Assembly (NCBI GenBank): GCA_029245665.1
Contig: JAQWOW010000275.1
Coordinates: 1 to 8,343, forward strand
DNA from: Polaribacter sp.
GTDB lineage: Bacteria > Bacteroidota > Bacteroidia > Flavobacteriales > Flavobacteriaceae
Length of the DNA: 8,343 nucleotides
Reading direction: 5' to 3'
Positions 1 through 7,426 of this stretch are shown piece after piece (within the stretch, counting starts at the first letter, position 1; every line of letters starts with the position of its first letter). A program made the translations under genes and the position numbers. The notes below the pieces were generated by a model, which saw only the letters and a list, made by a program, of their open reading frames with translations, did not search any database and had not been told where the DNA came from.

Positions 1-1584
1 TTCTGCAAGCAAGGTTGCATTGTCTGCTTCGAAATGTATTGTTACAAATACATCATTTGCATTAATGGTACCACTTAAAGGAAATTCGTTGATCCAACTT
101 CCGGCTCCATTCGATTGTTTTTTTATGCTGTATGCAGATAAATCAATCGGATTGTCTGTTAAATTTGCAATTTCTATGGCTTTATTATTACCAGAACCTT
201 CCACATATTCAGAGAAAAATAATTCTACCACACTATTCGTTCCGTCAGTCGTAGTAGCACTTACAGCCGTTGATTGTGCAGATTTATTATTTGCAGAATC
301 CTTTGCTAAAACTGTGATGCTATACGTAGTGGAAATGGTTAAACCTGAAACAGTATAACTGGTTGTTTCAGAAGAGCCTTTTAAAGTACCGTCCACAAAA
401 ATATCATAGCCAACCACTGCAGTATTGTCCGTTGAGGATGTCCAATTTACCTTAAAACTTGTTCCTGTTTCATTCGAAATGCTAAGATTACTAGGAACTG
501 ATGGTGGTGTAGAATCTGATAACGTTGTACCGTTTACAGCTGTTGATTGTGCAGATTGGTTATTTGCAATATCTTTTGCTGAAACTGTTATCGCATAAGT
601 GGTATTAGAATTTAATCCTGTTGCTGTATAATTTGTAGTGTTCGTTTCTCCATGTAAGTTTCCATTAGTATAGACTTCATATTTTGTGACTGCAACGTTG
701 TCTGTAGCAGCGGTCCAAGAGACATTAATGCTAGCAGTGGTAATGTTGCTCAAAGAAACATTTGTAGGAACCGTTGGTGCTTGGTTATCATTAGAGGAAT
801 AAATTCCCCAAGAATCTTCTGCAGGAGTTCCTCCCCAAATTCTTGTTGCTAAATACGCATTGTCTATAAAAGGATTTCTGTTTCCTTGTGCATACGTTTG
901 CTGAGAATCATGATAGGTATTTCGTTGTCTCTCAAAATCTGAAACAGGATCTTCAACATTCCATTTTAAAAATAAATCGATCATATCATCTGGTGTAGCA
1001 CTTGAGCTACCAACCCCAACTACATTTGGTTTGCATCGGTCACCGTAGCGCAAATACATATACATCATCATTCGTGCAACATCTCCCTTCCATTCATCAC
1101 CAGGATACCAACCCCCTGAGGTGCTACCAGAATTGCCTGAACCATCTACAAATTTTAAGTTTCCTCTCTGAGTATTATAGCCTAAGTCTGAAGGGCGTAA
1201 ATGATGTGAGTCTGCACCCGGGCCAGTAGAACCCAATGCAGGGTTTCCTAGAGATTTTGGGTAGGTGTGTTCTCTATTCCAGTCTCCTTGACCTCCTCCA
1301 TTTTCATTTTTGTTTCTTGACCTTGCTGAAGCTCCAAATGATGAATAACCATATATTAATAAAACTTCACTACTGTTTTCTGGATTTAAATCGGTTACTT
1401 TCAAAGCTTCCCAAACTCCAGGTGTATATACCAATAAGTTTGTATGTGCACTGATCGTTTTAGTTGCTAGTTTTTCTTTTAAGTTGATTCCTTCTGCAGT
1501 TAAATCTACATTATTATAATAGGCTTCTTGCCCAAAAGCAATGATGCTTACAAATAGTGATAAAAAGAGTATTTTTATTTTCAT
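1..1584 (-). CDS. Secreted endonuclease I-family nuclease with Fn3 and lamin-tail domains, C-terminus cut by window edge
   Basis: The reading frame opens at ATG 1584 and stays open for 528 codons to base 1, so the 3' end lies outside the window. Residues 1-18 form a signal peptide with probable cleavage at AFG|QE. Residues 20-262 match the endonuclease I family (BsnI/EndA/Vvn type, His-Me finger). They contain NREH at 103-106 (Glu105 metal ligand and His106 general base, by family analogy), SHHLRPSD at 126-133 and NTQRGN at 137-142. Two fibronectin type III domains follow (about 268-355 and 360-446), then the start of a lamin-tail domain from about 453 (ELFFSEYVEGSGNNKAIEI). The inferred role is cleavage of extracellular DNA or RNA for nutrient scavenging. 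It is a paralogue of the gene 62 bases upstream, with long stretches of near-identical DNA, and is probably co-transcribed with it because no terminator or clear promoter lies between them. A T9SS sorting domain is expected beyond the edge but is not visible. Confidence 0.9.
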   Translation of the reverse strand, partial: MKIKILFLSLFVSIIAFGQEAYYNNVDLTAEGINLKEKLATKTISAHTNLLVYTPGVWEALKVTDLNPENSSEVLLIYGYSSFGASARSRNKNENGGGQGDWNREHTYPKSLGNPALGSTGPGADSHHLRPSDLGYNTQRGNLKFVDGSGNSGSTSGGWYPGDEWKGDVARMMMYMYLRYGDRCKPNVVGVGSSSATPDDMIDLFLKWNVEDPVSDFERQRNTYHDSQQTYAQGNRNPFIDNAYLATRIWGGTPAEDSWGIYSSNDNQAPTVPTNVSLSNITTASINVSWTAATDNVAVTKYEVYTNGNLHGETNTTNYTATGLNSNTTYAITVSAKDIANNQSAQSTAVNGTTLSDSTPPSVPSNLSISNETGTSFKVNWTSSTDNTAVVGYDIFVDGTLKGSSETTSYTVSGLTISTTYSITVLAKDSANNKSAQSTAVSATTTDGTNSVVELFFSEYVEGSGNNKAIEIANLTDNPIDLSAYSIKKQSNGAGSWINEFPLSGTINANDVFVTIHFEADNATLLAE

Positions 1585-1646
1585 ATTTCTTTCGTTTTAC
1601 AAAATAATCCAACACCGAATTATTTTATTAATATTATAGTTTGGGC
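1585..1646. other. 62-base A/T-rich spacer between the tandem nuclease genes
   Basis: Read on the minus strand, this spacer has no hairpin with a T-run that would stop transcription. It has no exact TAnnTTTG element; the closest match is TTATTTTG, about 20 bases before ATG 1584. A purine-rich AAAGAAA just before that ATG may help ribosome binding. The layout favours read-through from the upstream nuclease gene, but a weak separate promoter cannot be excluded. Confidence 0.5.
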
Positions 1647-3860
1647 TTAATTTATAATTAATTTTTTAGTACTGTATTTTTTTTCTGAACTGATTTTTAC
1701 TAAATAAATTCCTTTGGGTAAATTAGAAATACGAATAGCATTGTTGTTTTTTGTAACCACAGAAGTTGATACTAATTTTCCTAATACAGTGTATATGTTT
1801 ATTGTTGCAGTATCAGTTGCACTAAAATAAACGTATTCTCCATTTGTTGGGTTTGGAAACATTCTAAAAGATTTAAAAGCATTGCTTTTTGTACTTAAGA
1901 TTGAAGTATGACTCCCAATATCATCAAAGGTGTTTGCAGACAGAATATCCCATTCAGTATTATCGAACGATGTGTTTGGTTCAGAGATAGTACTTTTTCT
2001 TCTATAAGTAGCATTTTCGATGTGTTTACTAGAATTGCCTTCTTCGCCAATAATATCTATTAAAACCCCATTTTTAAATAATCCGACTGGGTCGTTTCCA
2101 TTAAAATTTACGGGAGAGGCAATTTTATAAGGAGCGTCTTCATTGTTAGGAACGATTAAATCTGCATTGCTTGTTAATTCTGAAGCTGCAGAACCAGCAT
2201 GAATAATAACAAAAACATCATTAGGAATAATACTATTTAAAGAGGGATCTACTAAGAAGTCTGTTTTATCTAGTGGAAGATCATCTACCCAAGAACCACC
2301 ATTGTGTTGCTTTCGAATGCTATACCCTGTTAAATTAATCGTTGCGCTTGAAAGGTTTACAATTTCAATTGCTTTATTATTACCGCCATTTGGTTCCACG
2401 TATTCAGAAATGAATAATTCTGTAATTCCGTTTGAGGCTCCGTTTGTTGTTGTTGCATTGACCGCAGTACTTTTTGAAGATTTGTTATTGTCTGGGTCTT
2501 TGGCTAAAATTTCGATGCTATAGGTTGTAGAAGCCGCAAGGCCTGATACCGTGTGAGAAAGAGCTTCTGTTGTTGTATTTAAATTGCCATTAACAAAAAC
2601 TTCATACCCATTAACAGTGTTATTATCTGTTGAAGCAGACCAAGAAACTTTGAATGAAGAATCAGTGATATTGCTAATTGTTACATTCTCAGGTATTGAA
2701 GGTGCTTGTGTATCTTGAAGGGTTGAACCATTTACAGCAGAACTCGCAGTAGACCTATTATTGATCAAATCTTTGGCAACAACGGTAAAACTATAGGTAG
2801 TATTTGTATTTAAATCAGTAATTGTAGCACTCGTGTTGGTGGTTTGTGTTGTTAAAATACCGTCTAAATAAACATTGTAACCTGTTACTCCTATGTTATC
2901 TGTGGAAGCTGTCCAAGAAACAGTTATAGCATTTAGGCTGATATTGTTGAGTGTTACATTAGTTGGTGTTGTTGGTGCTTCCGTATCGCTATTAGTATAA
3001 ATACCCCATCTGTCTTCTGCCGAATCTCCACCCCAAATTCTGGTTGCCAAATACGGATTGTCTATAAAAGGATTTCTATTTCCTTGTGCCGCGTAATTTT
3101 GCGTATTTCCATGGTAGGTATTTCTTGCTTTTTCAATTTCAGAAACAGGATCTTCAACATTCCATTTTAGGAACAAGTCTATCATTTCATCTGGCGTAAA
3201 TTGTTTGCTACCTACACCAACAGCGGTTGGCAAACAGACAGAGCCATAGTGCACATACATATACATGATCATTCTTGCTGCATCTCCTTTCCATTCATCC
3301 CCAGGATACCAAGCAGCAGTATTAGGGCCATCTAAGCCTTCATGAAAGTCTAAAGTGGAATACTTAGAGGTACCAGTTCCTCGGCCATATTTTCTATTAT
3401 TTCTTGCTGAGTTTCTACTTCTATCTGCAGCTCTTAAATGATGTGCATCTGTTGCAGGTCCTGGGATATCTGTATCTAAAATAGGGTTTGCTAAAGATTT
3501 AGGGAATACATGCTCTCTATTCCAAACGAAAGTTGCTCCGTTTCCAGAGTCTTGTAAATTTTTACTTCTTGCTCTGTCATTTGTATCGTCTTGGTCAGAA
3601 CCATCTTCCCATCCATAAAATAAAATAACTTCATTGGTGTTATTTGGATTTTCATCTGTTGCTCTTGTAGCATCCCAAACATCTGGTCTTCCACTTGTGT
3701 ATTCTAATACTCGTGTATGCGATGCTGTTATTTTTGTTGCTAATGCCTCTTTAAGTTGCGTTCCATACAAAGTTAAGTCTACATCATTGTAGTAGGATTC
3801 TTGAGAAAAAGAGACTGAAAAAGAACTAATAAGTATTAGTAGGGTTAATTTTTTTATCAT
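1647..3860 (-). CDS. Secreted endonuclease I-family nuclease, Fn3-Fn3-lamin-tail, T9SS substrate (737 aa)
   Basis: This complete gene starts at ATG 3860. Residues 1-19 are a signal peptide (KK, hydrophobic core, SFS|QE). The endonuclease I domain spans about 21-288, with NREHVFPKS at 114-122 (Glu116 metal ligand, His117 general base by analogy with Vvn/EndA nucleases), DAHHLRAAD at 138-146 and NSARNN at 150-155. WYPGDEWKGD at 184-193 and NRNPFIDN at 261-268 are shared with the downstream paralogue. Fibronectin type III domains lie at about 294-381 and 387-472. A lamin-tail domain starts near 479 (ELFISEYVEPNGGNNKAIEI) and runs to roughly 650. Residues 665-737 are a type A T9SS sorting domain: FPNPTNG at 668-674, NIYTVLGKLV at 688-697, LPKGIYLVKI at 714-723 and a KKLIIN end. 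The protein should cross the outer membrane by T9SS and be anchored or released outside, where it degrades nucleic acid. The fold assignment is firm. Preference for DNA or RNA, and sugar-specific or not, cannot be read from the sequence. Confidence 0.93.
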   Translation of the reverse strand: MIKKLTLLILISSFSVSFSQESYYNDVDLTLYGTQLKEALATKITASHTRVLEYTSGRPDVWDATRATDENPNNTNEVILFYGWEDGSDQDDTNDRARSKNLQDSGNGATFVWNREHVFPKSLANPILDTDIPGPATDAHHLRAADRSRNSARNNRKYGRGTGTSKYSTLDFHEGLDGPNTAAWYPGDEWKGDAARMIMYMYVHYGSVCLPTAVGVGSKQFTPDEMIDLFLKWNVEDPVSEIEKARNTYHGNTQNYAAQGNRNPFIDNPYLATRIWGGDSAEDRWGIYTNSDTEAPTTPTNVTLNNISLNAITVSWTASTDNIGVTGYNVYLDGILTTQTTNTSATITDLNTNTTYSFTVVAKDLINNRSTASSAVNGSTLQDTQAPSIPENVTISNITDSSFKVSWSASTDNNTVNGYEVFVNGNLNTTTEALSHTVSGLAASTTYSIEILAKDPDNNKSSKSTAVNATTTNGASNGITELFISEYVEPNGGNNKAIEIVNLSSATINLTGYSIRKQHNGGSWVDDLPLDKTDFLVDPSLNSIIPNDVFVIIHAGSAASELTSNADLIVPNNEDAPYKIASPVNFNGNDPVGLFKNGVLIDIIGEEGNSSKHIENATYRRKSTISEPNTSFDNTEWDILSANTFDDIGSHTSILSTKSNAFKSFRMFPNPTNGEYVYFSATDTATINIYTVLGKLVSTSVVTKNNNAIRISNLPKGIYLVKISSEKKYSTKKLIIN

Positions 3861-3926
3861 TTTTTGGGTATTAAAATTAAAAAAAAAATAGAATTTTGTT
3901 TGATTATTTTTTAAATAACAGGGCCG

Positions 3927-3934
3927 TAAATATA
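3927..3934 (-). promoter_or_regulatory. Weak candidate -7 element upstream of the 737-aa nuclease gene
   Basis: On the minus strand this reads TATATTTA, one base off the Bacteroidota -7 consensus TAnnTTTG. A T-rich TTTTAG lies about 17 bases further upstream, inside the 3' end of the methyltransferase gene. It would give a leader of about 60 bases ending in an A/T-rich stretch with a long homopolymer (3881-3890). In such A/T-rich DNA a one-mismatch hit is expected by chance, so this is a suggestion only. Read-through from the methyltransferase gene (79-base gap, no clear terminator) is the alternative. Confidence 0.2.
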
Positions 3935-3939
3935 AACAT

Positions 3940-5151
3940 TTATTTTCTTTCTAAAAGAGCCATATAAAAGCCATCAAAACCAGAAATATGTGCGAATACT
4001 TTTTTGTCTGAAACCAAGGTAAAGTCTTTTCCTGCATCGGATGTTAAGAAAGTATGTATTTGATTTTGATTTTCTGAAGGTAAAATAGAACAGGTGGCAT
4101 ACACCATTTTTCCACCAGATTTTAGCATTTTAGAGTAACTCTGTAATATTTCTTGTTGAACTTTTTTGATATTGTCTATAAATTCGGGTTGTAATTTCCA
4201 TTTAGAATCTGGGTTTCTTCGAATAACTCCCAATCCGGAACAAGGAGCATCAATTAAAACACGATCTGCTTTGCCATGAAGTTTTTTAATAGGTTTTGTA
4301 GAATCAATAACGCGCATGTCTATATTATGAGCTTTGTTTCTTTTTGCTCTCGCTTTTAATTTACGTAGCTTACTCTCGTATATGTCCATGGCAATAATTT
4401 GTCCTTTATTTTCCATTAAAGCTGATAAATGTAGCGTTTTACCACCGGCTCCTGCACAGGTATCAACTACTTTCATACCAGGTTTTACATCTAAATAGGC
4501 TGCAACTAATTGAGAAGAAGCGTCTTGTACTTCGAAATAGCCATTGTGAAACGCTTCTGTTCTAAATACATTTGCTCTTTCAGGCAGAACTAAAGCGTCT
4601 GCATGATTTGGAACAAATTCTGTAATTATGTTTTCTGTACGTAACTTTTTTTGAAGGATTTCTTTAGAGATATTTAGGGTATTTGTTCTTAAAATCACCT
4701 TCGCTTGTTGGTTAAGCGCAGCAATTTCTTTGGTCCAAAGTGCTTCACCTAATTCTGCAACACAAAGCTCATCCATCCAATCTGGAATAGATTCTCTAAA
4801 TTTTCTAGTTCTAGACAACTCCGCAAAACGACCTTTGATTCTTCTCTCGGGTACATCTCCAACTTGATTCCAGTCTGGTAATGCAATTCCTCTTAGAATA
4901 CACCATACAGAAAACAATCTCCAGATATTATCTCTATTAAAAGGTGCCTTTACTTCGGCAATTTCTGCATACAATCGATTCCAACGTACCATATCGTAAA
5001 TTGTTTCTGCAACAAACTTACGATCTCTTGCACCCCAACGTTTATCCCGTTTTAATGCTTTTTCAACAGCTTTATCGGCATAAACACCTTCGTTAAATAT
5101 ATCTCTAATACTGTCTATAACTGCAAACGTTAAATTTCTGTGTAATCTCAT
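3940..5151 (-). CDS. RsmB/NOP2/Sun-family RNA cytosine-C5 methyltransferase (403 aa)
   Basis: This is a cytosolic SAM-dependent methyltransferase expected to make 5-methylcytosine in rRNA, as E. coli RsmB does at 16S C967. The N-terminal ~140 residues are helical and occupy the place of the NusB-like RNA-binding region of RsmB. The catalytic part carries FEVQDASSQLVA at 206-217, SAM-binding motif I DTCAGAGGKT at 230-239, DxxxxKL at 256-262, motif IV DAPCSG at 301-306 with Cys304, and motif VI ATCS at 352-355 with Cys354, the usual nucleophile of this family. The end GFDGFYMALL at 391-400 is the family's typical terminal strand. Length is slightly below E. coli RsmB (429 aa). The ATG at 5151 is preceded by an A/T-rich leader and a good -7 promoter element. 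The exact target base is inferred; other family members modify other positions (for example RsmF) or tRNA, so no gene symbol is given. It is divergent from recG, with no functional link. Confidence 0.93.
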   Translation of the reverse strand: MRLHRNLTFAVIDSIRDIFNEGVYADKAVEKALKRDKRWGARDRKFVAETIYDMVRWNRLYAEIAEVKAPFNRDNIWRLFSVWCILRGIALPDWNQVGDVPERRIKGRFAELSRTRKFRESIPDWMDELCVAELGEALWTKEIAALNQQAKVILRTNTLNISKEILQKKLRTENIITEFVPNHADALVLPERANVFRTEAFHNGYFEVQDASSQLVAAYLDVKPGMKVVDTCAGAGGKTLHLSALMENKGQIIAMDIYESKLRKLKARAKRNKAHNIDMRVIDSTKPIKKLHGKADRVLIDAPCSGLGVIRRNPDSKWKLQPEFIDNIKKVQQEILQSYSKMLKSGGKMVYATCSILPSENQNQIHTFLTSDAGKDFTLVSDKKVFAHISGFDGFYMALLERK

Positions 5152-5171
5152 TTTTTAATTATAATAGTCTG

Positions 5172-5179
5172 CAAAGATA
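5172..5179 (-). promoter_or_regulatory. Bacteroidota-type -7 promoter element for the RNA methyltransferase gene
   Basis: The minus strand reads TATCTTTG, an exact match to the Bacteroidota sigma-70 -7 consensus TAnnTTTG. It lies 20 bases upstream of the methyltransferase ATG, giving a very short A/T-rich leader (ACTATTATAATTAAAAA). The -33 TTG expected about 17-23 bases further upstream is absent, so the promoter rests on the -7 element and its position. Confidence 0.55.
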
Positions 5180-5193
5180 CGTCAAATAAAAGG

Positions 5194-5208
5194 TATTTTG
5201 TATTTTCG
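5194..5208 (+). promoter_or_regulatory. Possible recG promoter region
   Basis: Two overlapping near-matches to TAnnTTTG occur here on the plus strand: TATTTTG at 5194-5200 and TATTTTCG at 5201-5208. Neither is exact and no clear -33 TTG precedes them. Initiation here would fit a recG start at 5228, with a leader of about 15-25 bases. It would make the more upstream TTG at 5198 unusable, because that codon would lie inside the promoter element. Confidence 0.25.
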
Positions 5209-5227
5209 TTATTCATATCTTTTAAAA

Positions 5228-7324
5228 TTGAAATTAAGTTACCCAATAACATATATAAAAGGAATTAGTGTACAAAGAGCAACGCTTTTGTATTCAGAGT
5301 TGGGCATAAAAACATGCAATGATTTATTGAACTTTTTTCCTTTTAGATATATTGATAAAACTACTTTTTATTCCATAAAGGAGCTACAGCCAAATTCTTC
5401 TGAAGTCCAAATTGTTGGTAAAATTACAAGTGTAAAATCTGTTGCTCAAAAAAGAGGGACTCGGTTAGTGGCAAAATTTCAAGATGCTACAGGAACGATG
5501 GAATTGGTTTGGTTCAGAGGACAAAAATGGATCAAAGATTCACTAAAAATAAACCAACCGTATGTTGTTTTTGGAAAATTGAATCATTACAATGGTAGTT
5601 TTAGTATGCCGCATCCAGAAATGGAATTGGTTACAGAATACAAAAAAAAGTTGCAAACTAAAATGCAACCTGTATATCCATCCACAGAGAAATTGACAAA
5701 TTCTGGTGTTTCTAATAAATTAGTTCGAACTTATATTCAAAATTTATTGCAACAGTTTTATGATAAAATACAAGAAACTTTATCAAATGAAATTATTGAG
5801 GATTTTAAATTTATTTCCAAACGCGACGCTCTGTTAAATGCTCATTTTCCTAAAAGTCAAGAAAATTTAGCCAAAGCACAAAACAGATTAAAATTTGAAG
5901 AATTATTTTTTATTCAGTTGCAATTGTTAAGAAGAAAACTCATCAACAAAACAAAGATAAAAGGCTTTGTTTTTCAAAATGTTGGTGCTAATTTTAATGA
6001 TTTTTATAGCAATCGTTTGCCATTCGATTTAACCAATGCTCAAAAAAGAGTGTTGAAAGAAATTAGAAAAGATGTTGCTTCTGGTGCACATATGAATCGC
6101 CTTTTGCAAGGAGACGTTGGTTCAGGTAAAACAATAGTTGCCTTATTGGCCATGCTTTTGGCTATCGATAATGGTTTTCAAGCCACTATTATGGCGCCAA
6201 CAGAAATTCTAGCAACACAGCATTATCTCGCAATTTTTGAGCTTTTAGAAACCATGGATTTAAATATCGATTTACTAACAGGTTCTGTAAAAACAAAAAA
6301 GCGAAAAGAAATCCATCAAAATCTAGAAGATGGAACTTTAGATATTTTGATTGGAACGCACGCTTTATTAGAAGATAAAGTTCAGTTTAAAAATCTAGGA
6401 ATAGCAATTATTGACGAACAGCATAGATTTGGAGTTGCACAAAGATCAAAATTGTGGAAAAAAAACACGATTGTACCTCATATTTTAGTGATGACAGCGA
6501 CTCCAATTCCAAGAACATTGGCGATGTCTGTATATGGAGATTTAGACATTTCTATTATTGATGAATTACCCCCAGGCAGAAAAGAGGTAAAAACGGTTCA
6601 TAGATTTGACAGCAATAGATTGTCCGTTTTTAAATTTATGAAAGATGAAATTAAAAAAGGGAGACAGGTATACATAGTTTATCCATTGATTCAAGAATCT
6701 GAAGTGATGGATTATAAGGATTTGATGGATGGCTATGAGAGTGTTTCTAGAGAATTCCCTACTCCTAAATATCAAATAAGTATTGTTCATGGACAAATGA
6801 AACCTGCAGATAAAGAATATGAAATGCAACGTTTTGTAAAAGGTGAAACTCAGATTATGGTAGCAACAACCGTTATTGAAGTTGGTGTAAATGTTCCTAA
6901 CGCGAGTGTCATGATTATCGAAAGTTCAGAACGATTTGGACTTTCGCAATTACACCAATTACGAGGAAGAGTAGGTAGAGGAGCCGATCAGAGCTATTGT
7001 ATTTTACTATCTAGTTTTAAGCTCTCTGCAGAAGCAAAAACACGTTTAAAGACAATGGTAGAAACCTCAGATGGTTTTAAAATTGCAGAAGTAGATTTAA
7101 AGTTACGCGGCCCAGGAAATTTAATGGGAACTCAACAGAGCGGTATTTTAAATTTAAAGATTGCAGACGTTGTAAAAGATACCAAAATATTGGTGGACGC
7201 AAGAAATACAGCCATCTCATTATTACAGGAAGATAGTAACCTTTCTAAATCCCAAAATGATCTTATTAACAAAGCGTATTTAGAACTTTCTAAAACCTCT
7301 AAAATTTGGAGTAATATTAGTTAA
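5228..7324 (+). CDS. recG: ATP-dependent DNA helicase RecG (698 aa from TTG start)
   Basis: RecG is a monomeric superfamily 2 DNA translocase that remodels stalled replication forks and branch-migrates Holliday junctions. Numbering from TTG 5228, an N-terminal helical region with YIKGISVQRATLL (9-21) is followed by the OB-fold wedge domain (about 55-150). Helicase core motifs are Walker A GDVGSGKT at 295-302, MAPTEILATQH at 322-332, DEQHRFGV at 396-403, TATPIPRTLA at 423-432 and QLRGRVGRG at 577-585. The C-terminal RGPGNLMGTQQSG (627-639) is the RecG TRG region that couples ATP hydrolysis to translocation. The frame extends upstream to another TTG (5198), but family members begin a few residues before the PI.YIKG motif, so the start giving MKLSYPITYIKG is preferred. 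There is no in-frame ATG before residue 91. It stands alone on the plus strand between two minus-strand genes, so it has its own promoter. The protein is complete with all motifs intact. Confidence 0.95.
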   Translation: MKLSYPITYIKGISVQRATLLYSELGIKTCNDLLNFFPFRYIDKTTFYSIKELQPNSSEVQIVGKITSVKSVAQKRGTRLVAKFQDATGTMELVWFRGQKWIKDSLKINQPYVVFGKLNHYNGSFSMPHPEMELVTEYKKKLQTKMQPVYPSTEKLTNSGVSNKLVRTYIQNLLQQFYDKIQETLSNEIIEDFKFISKRDALLNAHFPKSQENLAKAQNRLKFEELFFIQLQLLRRKLINKTKIKGFVFQNVGANFNDFYSNRLPFDLTNAQKRVLKEIRKDVASGAHMNRLLQGDVGSGKTIVALLAMLLAIDNGFQATIMAPTEILATQHYLAIFELLETMDLNIDLLTGSVKTKKRKEIHQNLEDGTLDILIGTHALLEDKVQFKNLGIAIIDEQHRFGVAQRSKLWKKNTIVPHILVMTATPIPRTLAMSVYGDLDISIIDELPPGRKEVKTVHRFDSNRLSVFKFMKDEIKKGRQVYIVYPLIQESEVMDYKDLMDGYESVSREFPTPKYQISIVHGQMKPADKEYEMQRFVKGETQIMVATTVIEVGVNVPNASVMIIESSERFGLSQLHQLRGRVGRGADQSYCILLSSFKLSAEAKTRLKTMVETSDGFKIAEVDLKLRGPGNLMGTQQSGILNLKIADVVKDTKILVDARNTAISLLQEDSNLSKSQNDLINKAYLELSKTSKIWSNIS

Positions 7325-7420
7325 AATAAATATTTACGAATGGTTTTTTTATAACGAACTATATTTTTCGATTTATGTTAGATACAGTTAATATTCACTT
7401 TAAGGTTAGAGACAAACTCG
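7325..7420. other. Convergent spacer between recG and the MeaB-type GTPase gene
   Basis: This is 96 bases of A/T-rich DNA where recG (plus) and the GTPase gene (minus) end facing each other. No compact G/C-rich hairpin followed by a T-run was found for either direction. A T-run at 7344-7350 sits 20 bases after the recG stop without an adjacent strong stem. The only symmetrical structure is the 9-bp inverted repeat at its borders, listed separately. Confidence 0.5.
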
Positions 7421-7426
7421 TTATAA
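7349..7426. repeat. 9-bp inverted repeat spanning the convergent gene ends
   Basis: TTATAACGA at 7349-7357 is perfectly complementary to TCGTTATAA at 7418-7426, with 60 bases between. The right arm overlaps the stop and last codon of the GTPase gene. Each arm is followed on its outer side by a short T-run when read as RNA on the plus strand (TTTT after 7426), or by an A-run on the minus strand. A long-loop bidirectional terminator is possible on the plus strand. The arms are A/T-rich and short, so chance is a real alternative. Confidence 0.3.

Larger units (their letters stand above)
1..3860 (-). repeat. Tandem gene duplication (two paralogous nuclease genes)
   Basis: The gene at 1-1584 and the first ~1690 bases of the gene at 1647-3860 are colinear over signal peptide, nuclease, two Fn3 domains and the start of the lamin-tail domain. 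Similarity is visible in the DNA: bases 941-968 and 3142-3169 are identical over 28 bases, and 1042-1112 closely matches 3242-3312. The copies differ by indels. The upstream copy is longer before the NREH motif and between the HHL motif and WYPGDEW, and its second catalytic block is diverged. The two Fn3 units inside each protein also resemble each other, for example in the recurring NN(K/Q)SAQSTAV end in the downstream copy, as expected of domain duplication. Confidence 0.85.

Noticed and set aside
20..358. Open frame on the plus strand, with a similar one at 2302-2523
   Set aside because: Both are antisense shadows of the lamin-tail/Fn3 coding regions of the two nuclease paralogues. Their resemblance to each other simply reflects the duplication of the real genes on the minus strand.
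1002..1454. Two short open frames on the plus strand (1002-1229 and 1236-1454)
   Set aside because: They lie opposite the nuclease domain of the partial gene at 1-1584, which has clear family motifs in its own frame. No recognisable protein features.
3491..3694. Short open frame on the minus strand in another register
   Set aside because: It is an out-of-frame reading within the 737-aa nuclease gene, low in complexity and without motifs.
1..3860. Nuclease pair as a defence or toxin system
   Set aside because: Signal peptides and a T9SS sorting domain point to secretion. There is no immunity-like small gene, no polymorphic toxin delivery domain and no other defence gene nearby. Extracellular nucleic-acid degradation is the simpler reading.
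3861..3939. Terminator for the RNA methyltransferase gene
   Set aside because: The T-rich run is not preceded by a stable G/C stem. The weak AAAATT/AATTTT symmetry flanking the run sits right before the next gene's start and would not make a credible terminator.
6566..6829. Antisense open frame within recG
   Set aside because: It overlaps the conserved helicase region of recG and has no recognisable features or promoter.
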